This document shows positions 26,257 through 34,962 of a stretch of 64,000 nt of DNA, in pieces. The stretch comes from Arthrobacter sp. ok362 (lineage in GTDB: Bacteria; Actinomycetota; Actinomycetes; Actinomycetales; Micrococcaceae), in contig NZ_FNGC01000012.1 in NCBI RefSeq assembly GCF_900102785.1, positions 81,985-145,984 on the forward strand, written 5' to 3'. Numbering within the stretch: the first letter of the stretch is position 1; each line of letters starts with the position of its first letter. A program made the position numbers and the translations under genes. Under the pieces are notes generated by a model. That model made no database searches and was not told the DNA's origin. It saw only the letters and a program-made list of their open reading frames with translations.

Positions 26257-26312
26257 ATAAGGAGGATACCCACTCCGGGCGATTACGCAAACCTTTCGTG
26301 CCCTAATTTGGT

Positions 26313-26331
26313 TTAGGTAAGCCTAATCTAA
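26313..26331 (+). promoter_or_regulatory. IdeR/DtxR-like iron box at the adenylation-acyltransferase gene
   Basis: TTAGGTAAGCCTAATCTAA matches the 19-base DtxR/IdeR consensus TTAGGTTAGCCTAACCTAA at 17 of 19 positions. It contains the -10-like TAATCT and ends only 13 bases before the GTG start at 26345. A message from this promoter would therefore be nearly or fully leaderless. Iron-bound repressor at this site should silence the gene. This is the stronger of the two boxes in the divergent region. Confidence 0.75.
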
Positions 26332-26344
26332 TAACATCGTCCGG

Positions 26345-28942
26345 GTGACCACGCAGCTTGATTTCATGCGGGTGCCCTTTGCCGCCGATCTTGCGAGCTA
26401 CGGGGACAAACCTGCCATCCTCACCGATACCTTCGCACTGACCTACCGGGAACTGGCACGGCGCGTCGATGACCTGGCCGTCCGGCTCGGCACCGAGCGG
26501 CGCCTCGTCGCATTGGCCGCCACCAACGACCTCGACTCGATAGTCGCCTACCTGGCGGCTCTGGTGGGCGGACACCCACTGATCCTCCTGCCCGAGGACA
26601 AACCGGCCGCCCTGGAATCCCTGGTTAAGGCCTACGACCCCGACGTCGTGATGCGGCCGGGGAATGGGCGGACCGTGCTGGAGGAACGCCGGACCGGCAC
26701 CCGGCACGAGCTGCATCCGGACCTGGCGCTCCTGCTCAGCACGTCCGGGTCCACGGGTTCACCCAAGCTCGTTCGCCTTTCGCACGCGAACCTGCAGTCC
26801 AACGCCGAGTCGATTTCCGAGTTCCTGTTGATCGGCCCGGATGACCGCGCAGCGACGACGCTGCCCATGTCCTACTGCTACGGCTTGTCGGTGATCAACA
26901 GCTACCTGCTCCGCGGTGCCGGACTGGTCCTGACCGACCTTTCCGTGGTTGATCCATGCTTTTGGGATCTCTTCCGACGCCGTGCGGCCACGTCGCTGGC
27001 GGCCGTGCCGTACACCTTTGAACTGCTGGAACGGGTCGGGTTCGCGGAAATGGACCTGCCCAGCCTGCGCTACATCACCCAGGCCGGGGGCCGGCTGGTG
27101 CCGGAATCGGTGAGGAAATACGCTGAACTGGGCCGCCGGAACGGCTGGGAATTCTTCGTAATGTACGGCCAGACCGAGGCGACGGCCCGGATGGCGTACC
27201 TCCCGCCGGAGCTGGCGGCCGAGGTCCCGGGCGCGGTGGGCATCCCGGTGCCCGGCGGCTCGTTCCGCATCGACCCCGTGCCCGGCCTGGAGCACGGCGA
27301 ACTCGTCTACACCGGCCCCAACGTCATGCTCGGCTATGCCGAGAGCCCGGCGGACCTCGCCGCGGGCCGGACCAGCACCGAGCTCCGCACCGGCGACCTC
27401 GCCCGGCTACACCCGGCAGGCGTCTACGAGGTGGTGGGCCGGCGCAGCCGGTTCGTCAAGATCGTGGGACTGCGGGTTGACCTGGGACAGGTGGAGCGAC
27501 TCCTGGCGGACCTCGGGGTGCGGGCGGCCAGCGCGGGGACGGACGACGGCGTCGTGGTCGCCGTTGAAGGCGACCACGACCCGCAGTTGCTCGCCAAGGT
27601 GCTCGCCCAGGGCATGGGACTGCCCCGCGCAGCCCTCCAGGTACACGCCGTCGAGCATCTCCCGCGCCTGGCCACGGGCAAACTGGACTACCGGGCGGTC
27701 CTGGCGCTGTCCGGGCCGAAACCAGGGCCGGCACCTGAGCCCGCGGCCGAAAGCGGCGCGCCGGACAGCGTCCGGAAGATCTTTAAGGACGCCCTGGAGT
27801 GCGCCGAGATCGGGGATGGCGACACCTTCGTCTCCCTCGGCGGGGACTCGCTGTCCTACGTGGCCGCGTCGGTCCGGCTGGAACAAGCCCTGGGCCATCT
27901 CCCGCCGGACTGGCACGTGACCCCGGTCCGGGACCTCGAGCCGCGGCCCCGCACCGCGCCGGCCCGGAAGCGGCGACGGTTCTTTGCGCCGGTCGAAACG
28001 AGCATCGTGCTGCGGGCTGTGGGGATCGTCCTGATCGTGAGCACGCACGTCGGTCTGTTCAGTTGGCAGGGTGCGGCCCACGTGCTCATGGCCGTGGCCG
28101 GCTACAACTTCGCACGCTTCCAGCTCTCCGGGAAACGGGTGCCGCGGCTGCGGCGGCAGCTGGCCAGCGTGGCACGAATCGTGATGCCGAGCATGGCGTT
28201 CATCGCGGTGGCCTACCTGATCACCGACAACTACGCGCCCGCCAATATCCTGCTGCTCAACGCCATCCTCGGGCCGGATGCGGTGACCACCCAGTGGCAC
28301 TTCTGGTTCATCGAGATTCTTGTCTACCTGCTTGTGGGGGCCACTGCGCTGCTCGCCATTCCATGGGCGGACCGCGCGGAGCGGCGCTTCCCCTTGCTCT
28401 TTCCGCTGGCGCTGACCGGCGCGGGGCTCCTGACCCGCTATGAGCTGGTAAACCCCGGGGTGCCGCACACCGCGCCTGCGCTGTGGCTCTTCGCATTGGG
28501 TTGGGCCATTGCGCGGTCCCGGACCGTAGCCCAGCGTTGCATTGTCTCGGCCATTGCGGCACTGACCGTTCCGGGATTCTTCGAGAACCCGGGCCGGGAG
28601 TGCACGCTCCTCGCCGGAATTCTGCTGCTGATCTGGCTGCCCAGCATCCCGGTGCCCAGGGGCCTCCGCCGCCTCACGGTGGTGCTGGCCGGCGCGTCCC
28701 TCTACGCGTACCTGGTCCACTGGCTGGTCTACCCGCCGCTGGCCGGGATCAGTCCTGTGCTGGCCGTAGCAGTCTCGCTCGGGGTGGGAGTAGCCTACTG
28801 GGCGCTCTGCATGCGGGTGATGGGCGCAGTCAGCCGACGGCGGACACGCGCTGCCGGACGCTCTTCGCGCGCTCGCAGCCAGCATCAAGCCAGGTTCTTG
28901 CCCAGGAACGCGAGGACCTCCGGGAGGATGGAGCGCCAGTAG
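26345..28942 (+). CDS. Adenylation - carrier - membrane acyltransferase fusion, iron-box controlled
   Basis: An 865-residue three-part protein. Residues 1-460 are an acyl-adenylating domain: phosphate loop LLSTSGSTGSPK (130-141), YGQTEATARM, ELRTGDLARL, and the catalytic Lys446 in LATGKLDY. Residues about 473-540 are a phosphopantetheine carrier with LGGDSLSY (Ser502). From about 560 to 835 there are about ten helices with acyltransferase-3-like features: LRAVGIVLIVSTHVGLF (catalytic-type His) and TQWHFWFIEILVYLLVG. The expected chemistry is to activate an acid, load it on the carrier arm and transfer it across or at the membrane, as DltA/DltC/DltB do with three proteins. Substrate and acceptor unknown. 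An IdeR-like box at the promoter links it to iron. Its 3' end overlaps the convergent esterase by 58 bases. Confidence 0.85.
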   Translation: MTTQLDFMRVPFAADLASYGDKPAILTDTFALTYRELARRVDDLAVRLGTERRLVALAATNDLDSIVAYLAALVGGHPLILLPEDKPAALESLVKAYDPDVVMRPGNGRTVLEERRTGTRHELHPDLALLLSTSGSTGSPKLVRLSHANLQSNAESISEFLLIGPDDRAATTLPMSYCYGLSVINSYLLRGAGLVLTDLSVVDPCFWDLFRRRAATSLAAVPYTFELLERVGFAEMDLPSLRYITQAGGRLVPESVRKYAELGRRNGWEFFVMYGQTEATARMAYLPPELAAEVPGAVGIPVPGGSFRIDPVPGLEHGELVYTGPNVMLGYAESPADLAAGRTSTELRTGDLARLHPAGVYEVVGRRSRFVKIVGLRVDLGQVERLLADLGVRAASAGTDDGVVVAVEGDHDPQLLAKVLAQGMGLPRAALQVHAVEHLPRLATGKLDYRAVLALSGPKPGPAPEPAAESGAPDSVRKIFKDALECAEIGDGDTFVSLGGDSLSYVAASVRLEQALGHLPPDWHVTPVRDLEPRPRTAPARKRRRFFAPVETSIVLRAVGIVLIVSTHVGLFSWQGAAHVLMAVAGYNFARFQLSGKRVPRLRRQLASVARIVMPSMAFIAVAYLITDNYAPANILLLNAILGPDAVTTQWHFWFIEILVYLLVGATALLAIPWADRAERRFPLLFPLALTGAGLLTRYELVNPGVPHTAPALWLFALGWAIARSRTVAQRCIVSAIAALTVPGFFENPGRECTLLAGILLLIWLPSIPVPRGLRRLTVVLAGASLYAYLVHWLVYPPLAGISPVLAVAVSLGVGVAYWALCMRVMGAVSRRRTRAAGRSSRARSQHQARFLPRNARTSGRMERQ

Positions 28943-29733
28943 CCGCTGTCGTGGCCGCCAGCCTGGAAGCCTCCCTCGTGTGCGCCTGGCAGGTCCTTCA
29001 CATAGTCCTTCACACTGAAGAGCAGGTTGTCCGCCGTGCCGCAGTCAATTCGCTTCGGCAGCGGCTCCAGCTCCGGGCGCAGGGCAAAGACGTCGTTGGC
29101 CGCAAAGTCCGCGGCGCTGTCGAAGTTGTCGGACCGGCCGGCGTCGTACAGGCTCCAGACTGCGGGGCTCATCGCGGCGACGGCGCGAAGACCGGGGAGG
29201 CGGTGCTGGGAGGCCAGGAGCAGGGCGCCGAACCCGCCCATCGACAGGCCGAACACGGCGAGCCTGCCGGTGTCGACTCCCTGGCCGGCCAGCAGGGGGA
29301 GGAACTCCTCCACCAGCATGGACTGCGTGTCGGTTCCGGAGTCCCGTCGATGCCACCACGTTTCGCCGCCGTCGATGGCCGCGATTGCGAAAGGAGTCCC
29401 TCCGCGGGCCACATGCTCTGCCAAGACGCCGCCTGCGTCCAGCTCGTCGAAGACCATGCGGTGGTCTGCGCCCGTGCCATGCAGGAACAGGGCAAGGGGC
29501 AAGGGACCGGAAGGGCGGTCCCCGGTGGTTCCGGGCACGGCCAGTGACCAGCCCGTGGGTTCCTGGGGCCGGAACCGCGAGGTGAAGCTGCCGCTGCGCA
29601 CGCCGATCAGTGGGACTGGTGCTGCCGCCTGGCTGGACATGCCCCGGCCGGCGCACCCCGCGACCGACGCCGCGGCCGCGGCGCCGGCTCCGAGCCCCAG
29701 CAGGCGGCGTCGGGAAAATCCGGGTGATTCCAT
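28885..29733 (-). CDS. Tat-type lipoprotein esterase (esterase D/antigen 85-like fold)
   Basis: A 282-residue alpha/beta hydrolase. The N-terminus SRRRLLGLGAGAAAAASVAGC combines a twin-arginine signal and a lipobox, so it is probably a membrane-anchored exported enzyme. The domain shows LPLALFLHGTGADHRMVFDEL, nucleophile elbow VFGLSMGGFG and a terminal His in GGHDSGYWRSILPEVL. It likely cleaves or transfers acyl esters outside the membrane. It is convergent with, and overlaps, the iron-controlled acyltransferase gene. It could reverse that protein's product, but no shared promoter is visible. Confidence 0.82.
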   Translation of the reverse strand: MESPGFSRRRLLGLGAGAAAAASVAGCAGRGMSSQAAAPVPLIGVRSGSFTSRFRPQEPTGWSLAVPGTTGDRPSGPLPLALFLHGTGADHRMVFDELDAGGVLAEHVARGGTPFAIAAIDGGETWWHRRDSGTDTQSMLVEEFLPLLAGQGVDTGRLAVFGLSMGGFGALLLASQHRLPGLRAVAAMSPAVWSLYDAGRSDNFDSAADFAANDVFALRPELEPLPKRIDCGTADNLLFSVKDYVKDLPGAHEGGFQAGGHDSGYWRSILPEVLAFLGKNLA

Positions 29734-29881
29734 GGCCCGATCATAGGCCCGACGCGGGGTGCGGGAGTCATTGCCTTGCGGGCGACGGGGCAAATTTGGC
29801 CTCGGCACACTCCGGCAACAGTTCGGGTACGAATTCGGGACAACAGTGGGCGGGGACCGCTGTACCTGCGACACTGACGCC

Positions 29882-30370
29882 ATGGCTTTCCACCCGAAGG
29901 ACGGTGATCGGCGCTGCGCGATCTGTGCCACGGTTGGCGCACTGGTGCTGGTTGCCTCGATGGCGGGGTGCTCGTCGACCACCGGCGGGGAGCCGCCTTG
30001 TTTCCCGCCCGCCTATTCGCTGACCCCGACGGAAGCCAAACCGGGGCAAAGCGTGACGGTGGCGGCGCCGGATGCTGACTGCAATCCCCGCTACGGCAAG
30101 AACGCCCGAATCCAGGTGAGCGTCACCGATGCAACAGGTGCGGAAGTCGTCACCACCACCTCCGCCATGAACGACGCCGGTGGGTTCACCTACACGTTTG
30201 TCGTACCCGCCCGGACAGCCGTGGGGGATGCCGCCGTAACCGCCGTGCCTTACAACATTGACTGGTGCGATGACACCGGCAGGAATAACCGCGTGGCGGG
30301 AGCGCGAGACGTCCCGTTCGTGCAGGTGTCGTGTGCGATGCCTGCGAAGCCTCTGGCCATCACCCACTGA
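29882..30370 (+). CDS. Secreted lipoprotein, hypothetical
   Basis: A 162-residue protein. The N-terminus AICATVGALVLVASMAGCSS is a lipoprotein signal (lipobox MAGC). The mature part is rich in small polar residues and beta strands and contains several Cys residues (PPCFPP, DADCNPRY, DWCDDTG, QVSCAMP), suggesting disulphides. The region AKPGQSVTVAAPDADC...VSVTDATG resembles an immunoglobulin-like beta sandwich. No family recognised. The ATG at 29882 fits the signal sequence. Divergent from the Tat esterase gene. Confidence 0.65.
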   Translation: MAFHPKDGDRRCAICATVGALVLVASMAGCSSTTGGEPPCFPPAYSLTPTEAKPGQSVTVAAPDADCNPRYGKNARIQVSVTDATGAEVVTTTSAMNDAGGFTYTFVVPARTAVGDAAVTAVPYNIDWCDDTGRNNRVAGARDVPFVQVSCAMPAKPLAITH

Positions 30371-30439
30371 AGCGCCTTCCTCGGCGGGTGATGTGACAGT
30401 GGCGTACTTCCTGATGTCCCGGGTGAGGATCTTGAATCC

Positions 30440-30553
30440 CAAGACGCGGGCAGCCGGTGCGTGCTCGTTGATCAAGGCGAAGCTTTTCATGGTGGTGCCC
30501 CCGGTGTTGTTGGTGGCGTCGATGACGATCTTGTTGTCAATCGCGGCGGACAT
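30440..30553 (-). pseudogene. Remnant of an NAD(P)-binding/F420-reductase-like gene
   Basis: On the minus strand the translated fragment SAAIDNKIVIDATNNTGG followed by SFALINEHAPAARV is the Rossmann-fold segment found in NADPH-dependent F420 reductase-like proteins. There it is normally followed by a strand like FRAFNTLGW. Here the frame breaks directly after ARV, and no start, glycine-rich loop or C-terminal part is present. The remnant sits between a lipoprotein gene and the membrane esterase gene and covers most of an otherwise gene-free gap (30371-30593). Identity is by memory of the family pattern only. Confidence 0.4.
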
Positions 30554-30593
30554 GGCGGGTAGGCCCGTTCCATGGCGGCGCCGTTGGCAGCCG

Positions 30594-31970
30594 TCAAGGA
30601 CGAGCGAGAAAGAATCTCTGGAATAGCAGCGGGAGGCCGGATTTGAGGCCATATCCCAGAGCGTCTCCGCGATGTCCGATCCCCGCCCCGACGAAACGGT
30701 GCGTTGTCATCCCGGCAGCTTTTGCATCAGCCGCCGCCTCGGCGCTCTGGGGCCCGTACCTCGAGTCGCGGGAGCCGCTGGTGAAGATGGCGAGCTCATC
30801 GGAGTATGTGTGGGCTTTGAGGATTGTTGCGGGCTTCTCCGCAGTAAACGCGGACTCATTTCCACCGAAAATGGTTTTCACCGTATTTTCGGCGGAACCA
30901 TTCACAGGTTCCAGCTCTCCAGAGATGTCAAGCAGCGAGCCGAAAATCTCCGGTCTCTTGGCCGCGAACGAGAGTGCGCATTCGCCGCCGTTCGAATAGC
31001 CAGCCACCGCCCACTGGCTCCGATCGGGGGCCACGTTGAGGTTTTTGCGGATGAAATTGACGACGTCGGTCGTGACATACGTGTAAACGTTGCCCTTTAC
31101 GGAGTCAACGCAGACAGGATTCCGATAGGGATTGCCGAGCTGATCTACGGTGAGGAGCAGCGGGGCCAGGCCGTGGTTTTGCCGCGCCAGAGCATCGAGC
31201 TCGTGGACCGCAGACTTACTCTGTTCGGGGCCGCCCGGCTGCCCCATCATCATGACGATGATCGGCAGGGCCGGCGGATGATCCACCAGGGCAGCGGGCG
31301 GCAGGTATAGGAAGGCGTCGCGGGCATGGAATCCTGAGGCGTCGGCCGGGATCGTGACTGCGCCGCTTCGCCCGGCGGACGGCATTCCAGCCGGCGGCTT
31401 CCAGCCGCGCCATAATGCGGACCCAGTCTTTGGCTGGTGCGGGTGGAATAGTTTGGGCAATGCCAGATGCTTTATCTGGCTCAGGCCCAACATGGCTCCC
31501 AACGTCGGGTTGAGCCCATACCCGGCGTTGATGCCGAGTGCCGCCGTCGCTATGAACAACAGGCAGGCGAGGACGGCGACCGCCTTCCGCCACCAGCGGG
31601 ACCGCCACAGGTTCACGGCAGCCAGGCCGAGTCCCGCGAACGCGCAGATCACCCAGATGCGAGTGTCCGCGTCCAGCGGCAGACCGAAGACGTTCAGCAG
31701 GACTTCGGAGACGAACAGGACGACGGCTCCGGTCAGGGCGCCGCAGGCAGTGGCCACAGCGGCTGTGGCGAGCCATATCCGCCACCCGGGCAGCTGTGAT
31801 ATCCGCGACGGCGAGCCGCTGCCCTCCAAGGCTGACGCCTCGACGCGGCCTGCCGGCCGCGGCCGAAGCCCGGCGCGCAAAACCAGAAAGAGGGCTGCCA
31901 AAACGGAAAGGACATAGAAAGAGTAAAGCAACGGGCTTGCGATGACGCTGAGGTCGAGGAGTTGCTCCAT
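30594..31970 (-). CDS. Membrane-anchored esterase, candidate aminoacyl-phospholipid hydrolase
   Basis: A 458-residue protein. About four membrane helices (residues 8-30, 62-85, 100-120, 128-150) precede an extracytoplasmic alpha/beta hydrolase domain like antigen 85/esterase D. It contains LPIIVMMMGQPGGPEQ, VYTYVTTDVVNFIRKNLNV, the nucleophile elbow VAGYSNGGECAL and a terminal His in VGAGIGHRGDALGYGL. AGGAGGAGA precedes the ATG. It is divergent from an MprF-like gene. Membrane esterases paired with aminoacyl-phosphatidylglycerol synthases in other bacteria remove the amino acid from the lipid, so that role is proposed by context. Confidence 0.8.
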   Translation of the reverse strand: MEQLLDLSVIASPLLYSFYVLSVLAALFLVLRAGLRPRPAGRVEASALEGSGSPSRISQLPGWRIWLATAAVATACGALTGAVVLFVSEVLLNVFGLPLDADTRIWVICAFAGLGLAAVNLWRSRWWRKAVAVLACLLFIATAALGINAGYGLNPTLGAMLGLSQIKHLALPKLFHPHQPKTGSALWRGWKPPAGMPSAGRSGAVTIPADASGFHARDAFLYLPPAALVDHPPALPIIVMMMGQPGGPEQSKSAVHELDALARQNHGLAPLLLTVDQLGNPYRNPVCVDSVKGNVYTYVTTDVVNFIRKNLNVAPDRSQWAVAGYSNGGECALSFAAKRPEIFGSLLDISGELEPVNGSAENTVKTIFGGNESAFTAEKPATILKAHTYSDELAIFTSGSRDSRYGPQSAEAAADAKAAGMTTHRFVGAGIGHRGDALGYGLKSGLPLLFQRFFLARP

Positions 31971-32252
31971 CTCGTCTCCTCCTGTCCACCATTTGATCCA
32001 TACCCGGCGCCCCGTCGCCGGGTCCGCGGATGCTGCCCCGGAGCGAACTGCAAGCTTATTTATGACGCTTTTATAGCACGCTAGCGGTGGGCGACGCTGG
32101 GAACTCAAGCCTCCTTGCCACCGCCGCAGAGCGCGTCCCGCGCCTTGCGATGCATCAGCGGAACCGTCCTATGCTGGCTCGTGCGTCAGTGGTCAAATGG
32201 AAGCTACAGGATGGGCCTGTCTGATTGTCCCGAAATCCTGAAAGGATTCGCC

Positions 32253-34862
32253 GTGCCAGAATCGCCGCCCGTCGCCAAGCCCAGGCAGTTCCGTCGCCGC
32301 AGGCAAGTGCGCTGGCTGCCGTCGGTGTTGCGCGGCGCCCCCGTCACGGTGTCGTTCGTGGCTGTCTTCTGGATCCTGGGCCTCTTGTCCTCGACTATCG
32401 TCTCCGGCCCCGCAGTGCAGTGGAGAGCGGACGTCGCGGCGACGGCGCAATCGCTGCCGAATCATTGGTGGGCGGTTCTGGCTGCCGCGTTCTGGGCCAG
32501 GAACCTGCTCGGCTATGTGATGGGAACGGCGCTAGTGCTCCTTGCGGGCATACCGCTGGAACGGCAGGTGGGGAGCAAGAATTTCTCTGTCGCGGCCATT
32601 CTGACGCAGATCGCGGGCATGCTGGCCGCCGCTGGATTTTGGGAAGCGACCCGGGCACTGACGGGGAGCTGGGCCCGGGAGATGAGTGGGTTGTTCTTTC
32701 TTGGCCCGAGTGCTTTCCTCTGCGGGACAGCGATGGCCGCCACGGCTTCCATGGGGGCGTTGTGGAGGCGGCGGATCCGCCTGGGCGTCTTCGGGCTGCT
32801 GATTCTTCTCGCCCTCTACAGCGGGGGTTTCGCCGATCTGGGTCGACTTGGAGCCGGTGCCGCGGGCGCACTTCTGGGCCCGATCCTTTTGGGCCGTCGC
32901 CCCCGGCTGGTGCGCCCTGTCAGTTCAAGGCACGAGGGGAGGGTGCTCGTAGCCCTCCTCGTGGCAGTTTCGGCCGTCGGACCGGTCGTTGCCGGTCTGG
33001 TCCCGCACGCTGTGGGGCCGCTCTCCGTCCTGCGCTTCCTGTTCACGGACATCCGGCCCGTGGACCCCCAGACACTAAAGGGCATCTGCGCAGTCCCGGC
33101 CCAACATCGGGACTGTGAGGCCGCGCATCTGCAGCTGAGAGCGGGCGCCGGCGCGATTTTCATGGCGATTGTTCCGTCATTTCTGCTGCTACTGCTCGCT
33201 GAGGGTCTCCGACGCGGACGGCGCTTCGCCTGGGCCGGCGTGCTGGTGGTCCAGACCGGACTGTCACTGCTGGCGCTCACTACCCTGGTGGGCGTTCTTC
33301 AGGCGGCCGGCCCCGACACGGTCGCGGGGGAGTTGGTGGACGCGAGCCAGCCGGGCCACAGCACCCAACCGCTGGCACTTGTGGTGCCGCTCCTCGTCCC
33401 GGTGATGCTATTCGGTGTGCTCTTGGCATGCCGCAGGTTGTTTCCTGTCGCCGCACCCCGCGGCACCTACACTCGGCTCGCACTTCAGGTCCTGGGCATG
33501 GCCGGAGTCCTCAGCCTGGTCTACATAGGGGCTGGGCTGGCCCTCGCGCCGGACTTCACCCCTATCCCCGCCGCCGCCGATCTCCTGGCGGATGCACCCG
33601 ACAGGTTCCTGCCGCTGGGCTTCACCGCAGACGTTCCGCCGGCCTTCTTCCCCCAGACCACGCTTGCAGTTCTGCTCTACGAAGGGGTCGGCATAGTGTT
33701 CTGGGCCGTCACGGGCGTGCTGGTGCTCAAATCCTTTGTGCGACCGAGCCAACCCCAGCACGGCGACGACAAAGAGCGAGCCTTGGCAATCCTCAAATCC
33801 GAGGAAGGCAGTTCCATATCCTGGATGACCACCTGGGCAGGGAACACCTACTGGTTCTCCGCCACCGGCCAGAGTTTCATCTCGTACCGCGTTATCGCCG
33901 GCATCGCTCTGACTGTGGGCGGGCCTGTCGGACCCAAGAATCAGACCGCGACCGTCGTCGAAGAATTCTTTGAGTACTGCAGATCCAGTGGGTGGACGCC
34001 CTGCTTCTATTCGGTTTCTGCGGAGGTCCGGAACGTCGCATCCGGCCTTGGCTGGGATTCCGCCCAGGTTGCCCAGGAAACCGTCCTGCCATTGGATTCC
34101 CTGTCCTTCAAAGGGAAGATATTCCAAGATGTACGTACAGCCCTAAATAACGCGGCCAAGGCCGGAATCCATGCAGAATGGGTTCGCTATCCCACGGCAG
34201 GCTTGAGCATCCAAACCCAGATCCTGGCGATCTCCGAAGAATGGGTCGCGGACCGGACGATGCCGGAAATGGGGTTCACCCTTGGTGGGCTCGACGAACT
34301 GAACGACCCTGAAGTCCGCTGCCTGCTCGCCATCGACGCCCACCAACAAGTGCACGCAGTCACCTCGTGGCTTCCGGTCTACCGCAACGGACGGATCGAG
34401 GGCTGGACGCTGGACTTCATGAGGAGGCGCCGCACCGGTTTCAGGCCGGCAGTCGAGTTCCTCATTGCTTCCGCAGCTTTGAGCCTCAAAAGTGAGGGGT
34501 GCGATTTCATCAGTCTTTCCGGCGCGCCACTGGCCAGGGCCTCTCCGGACCTCCACCTGGACGTGACCCCGACGGGTCCGCCAGCAACCGCTGGCCTGGA
34601 CCGACTGCTGGATCGCCTCGGATCCGCGCTTGAACCCGTCTACGGGTTCCGGTCTCTCTTGGCCTTCAAGGGCAAGTTCCACCCTTCCTATGTCCCCCTT
34701 TTCATGGCCTATCCCGACTCGGCGGCCCTGCCGGGAATCGGCAACGCACTCACCCGCGCCTACCTGCCCGATCTGTCCCTCGGCGAGGGGTTCAGGCTCG
34801 TGCGAAACATACTGAGCGAACACGTCGGGGCTGCTGGACGCTCCGGTCGCCAGGCGGAGTGA
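32253..34862 (+). CDS. MprF-like aminoacyl-phosphatidylglycerol synthase with rhomboid-like membrane region
   Basis: An 869-residue protein. The N-terminal third has about six helices with WARNLLGYVMGTALVLLAGIP, FLGPSAFLCGTAMA and LGRLGAGAAGALLGPI, reminiscent of the rhomboid fold without its His. More helices follow to about 560. The C-terminal 330 residues are the DUF2156 catalytic domain: KSEEGSSISWMTTWAGNTYWF, YRVIAGIALTVGGPVGP, EFFEYCRSSGWTPCFYSVS and MRRRRTGFRPAVEFLIAS. It should transfer an amino acid from aminoacyl-tRNA to phosphatidylglycerol, lowering surface charge. The GTG at 32253 follows AAAGGA. The 282-base divergent gap to the esterase holds AT-rich promoter-like sequence near 32056-32080. 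Confidence 0.85.
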   Translation: MPESPPVAKPRQFRRRRQVRWLPSVLRGAPVTVSFVAVFWILGLLSSTIVSGPAVQWRADVAATAQSLPNHWWAVLAAAFWARNLLGYVMGTALVLLAGIPLERQVGSKNFSVAAILTQIAGMLAAAGFWEATRALTGSWAREMSGLFFLGPSAFLCGTAMAATASMGALWRRRIRLGVFGLLILLALYSGGFADLGRLGAGAAGALLGPILLGRRPRLVRPVSSRHEGRVLVALLVAVSAVGPVVAGLVPHAVGPLSVLRFLFTDIRPVDPQTLKGICAVPAQHRDCEAAHLQLRAGAGAIFMAIVPSFLLLLLAEGLRRGRRFAWAGVLVVQTGLSLLALTTLVGVLQAAGPDTVAGELVDASQPGHSTQPLALVVPLLVPVMLFGVLLACRRLFPVAAPRGTYTRLALQVLGMAGVLSLVYIGAGLALAPDFTPIPAAADLLADAPDRFLPLGFTADVPPAFFPQTTLAVLLYEGVGIVFWAVTGVLVLKSFVRPSQPQHGDDKERALAILKSEEGSSISWMTTWAGNTYWFSATGQSFISYRVIAGIALTVGGPVGPKNQTATVVEEFFEYCRSSGWTPCFYSVSAEVRNVASGLGWDSAQVAQETVLPLDSLSFKGKIFQDVRTALNNAAKAGIHAEWVRYPTAGLSIQTQILAISEEWVADRTMPEMGFTLGGLDELNDPEVRCLLAIDAHQQVHAVTSWLPVYRNGRIEGWTLDFMRRRRTGFRPAVEFLIASAALSLKSEGCDFISLSGAPLARASPDLHLDVTPTGPPATAGLDRLLDRLGSALEPVYGFRSLLAFKGKFHPSYVPLFMAYPDSAALPGIGNALTRAYLPDLSLGEGFRLVRNILSEHVGAAGRSGRQAE

Positions 34863-34962
34863 GAACGTATGGCCCGCTTGTCGTGATCTAACTAGTGCGC
34901 CGACAGAAAGCTGGCCGCGGCGCACATCAAAACCGAATCCGGACAATGTACCGTGGAGGCCG

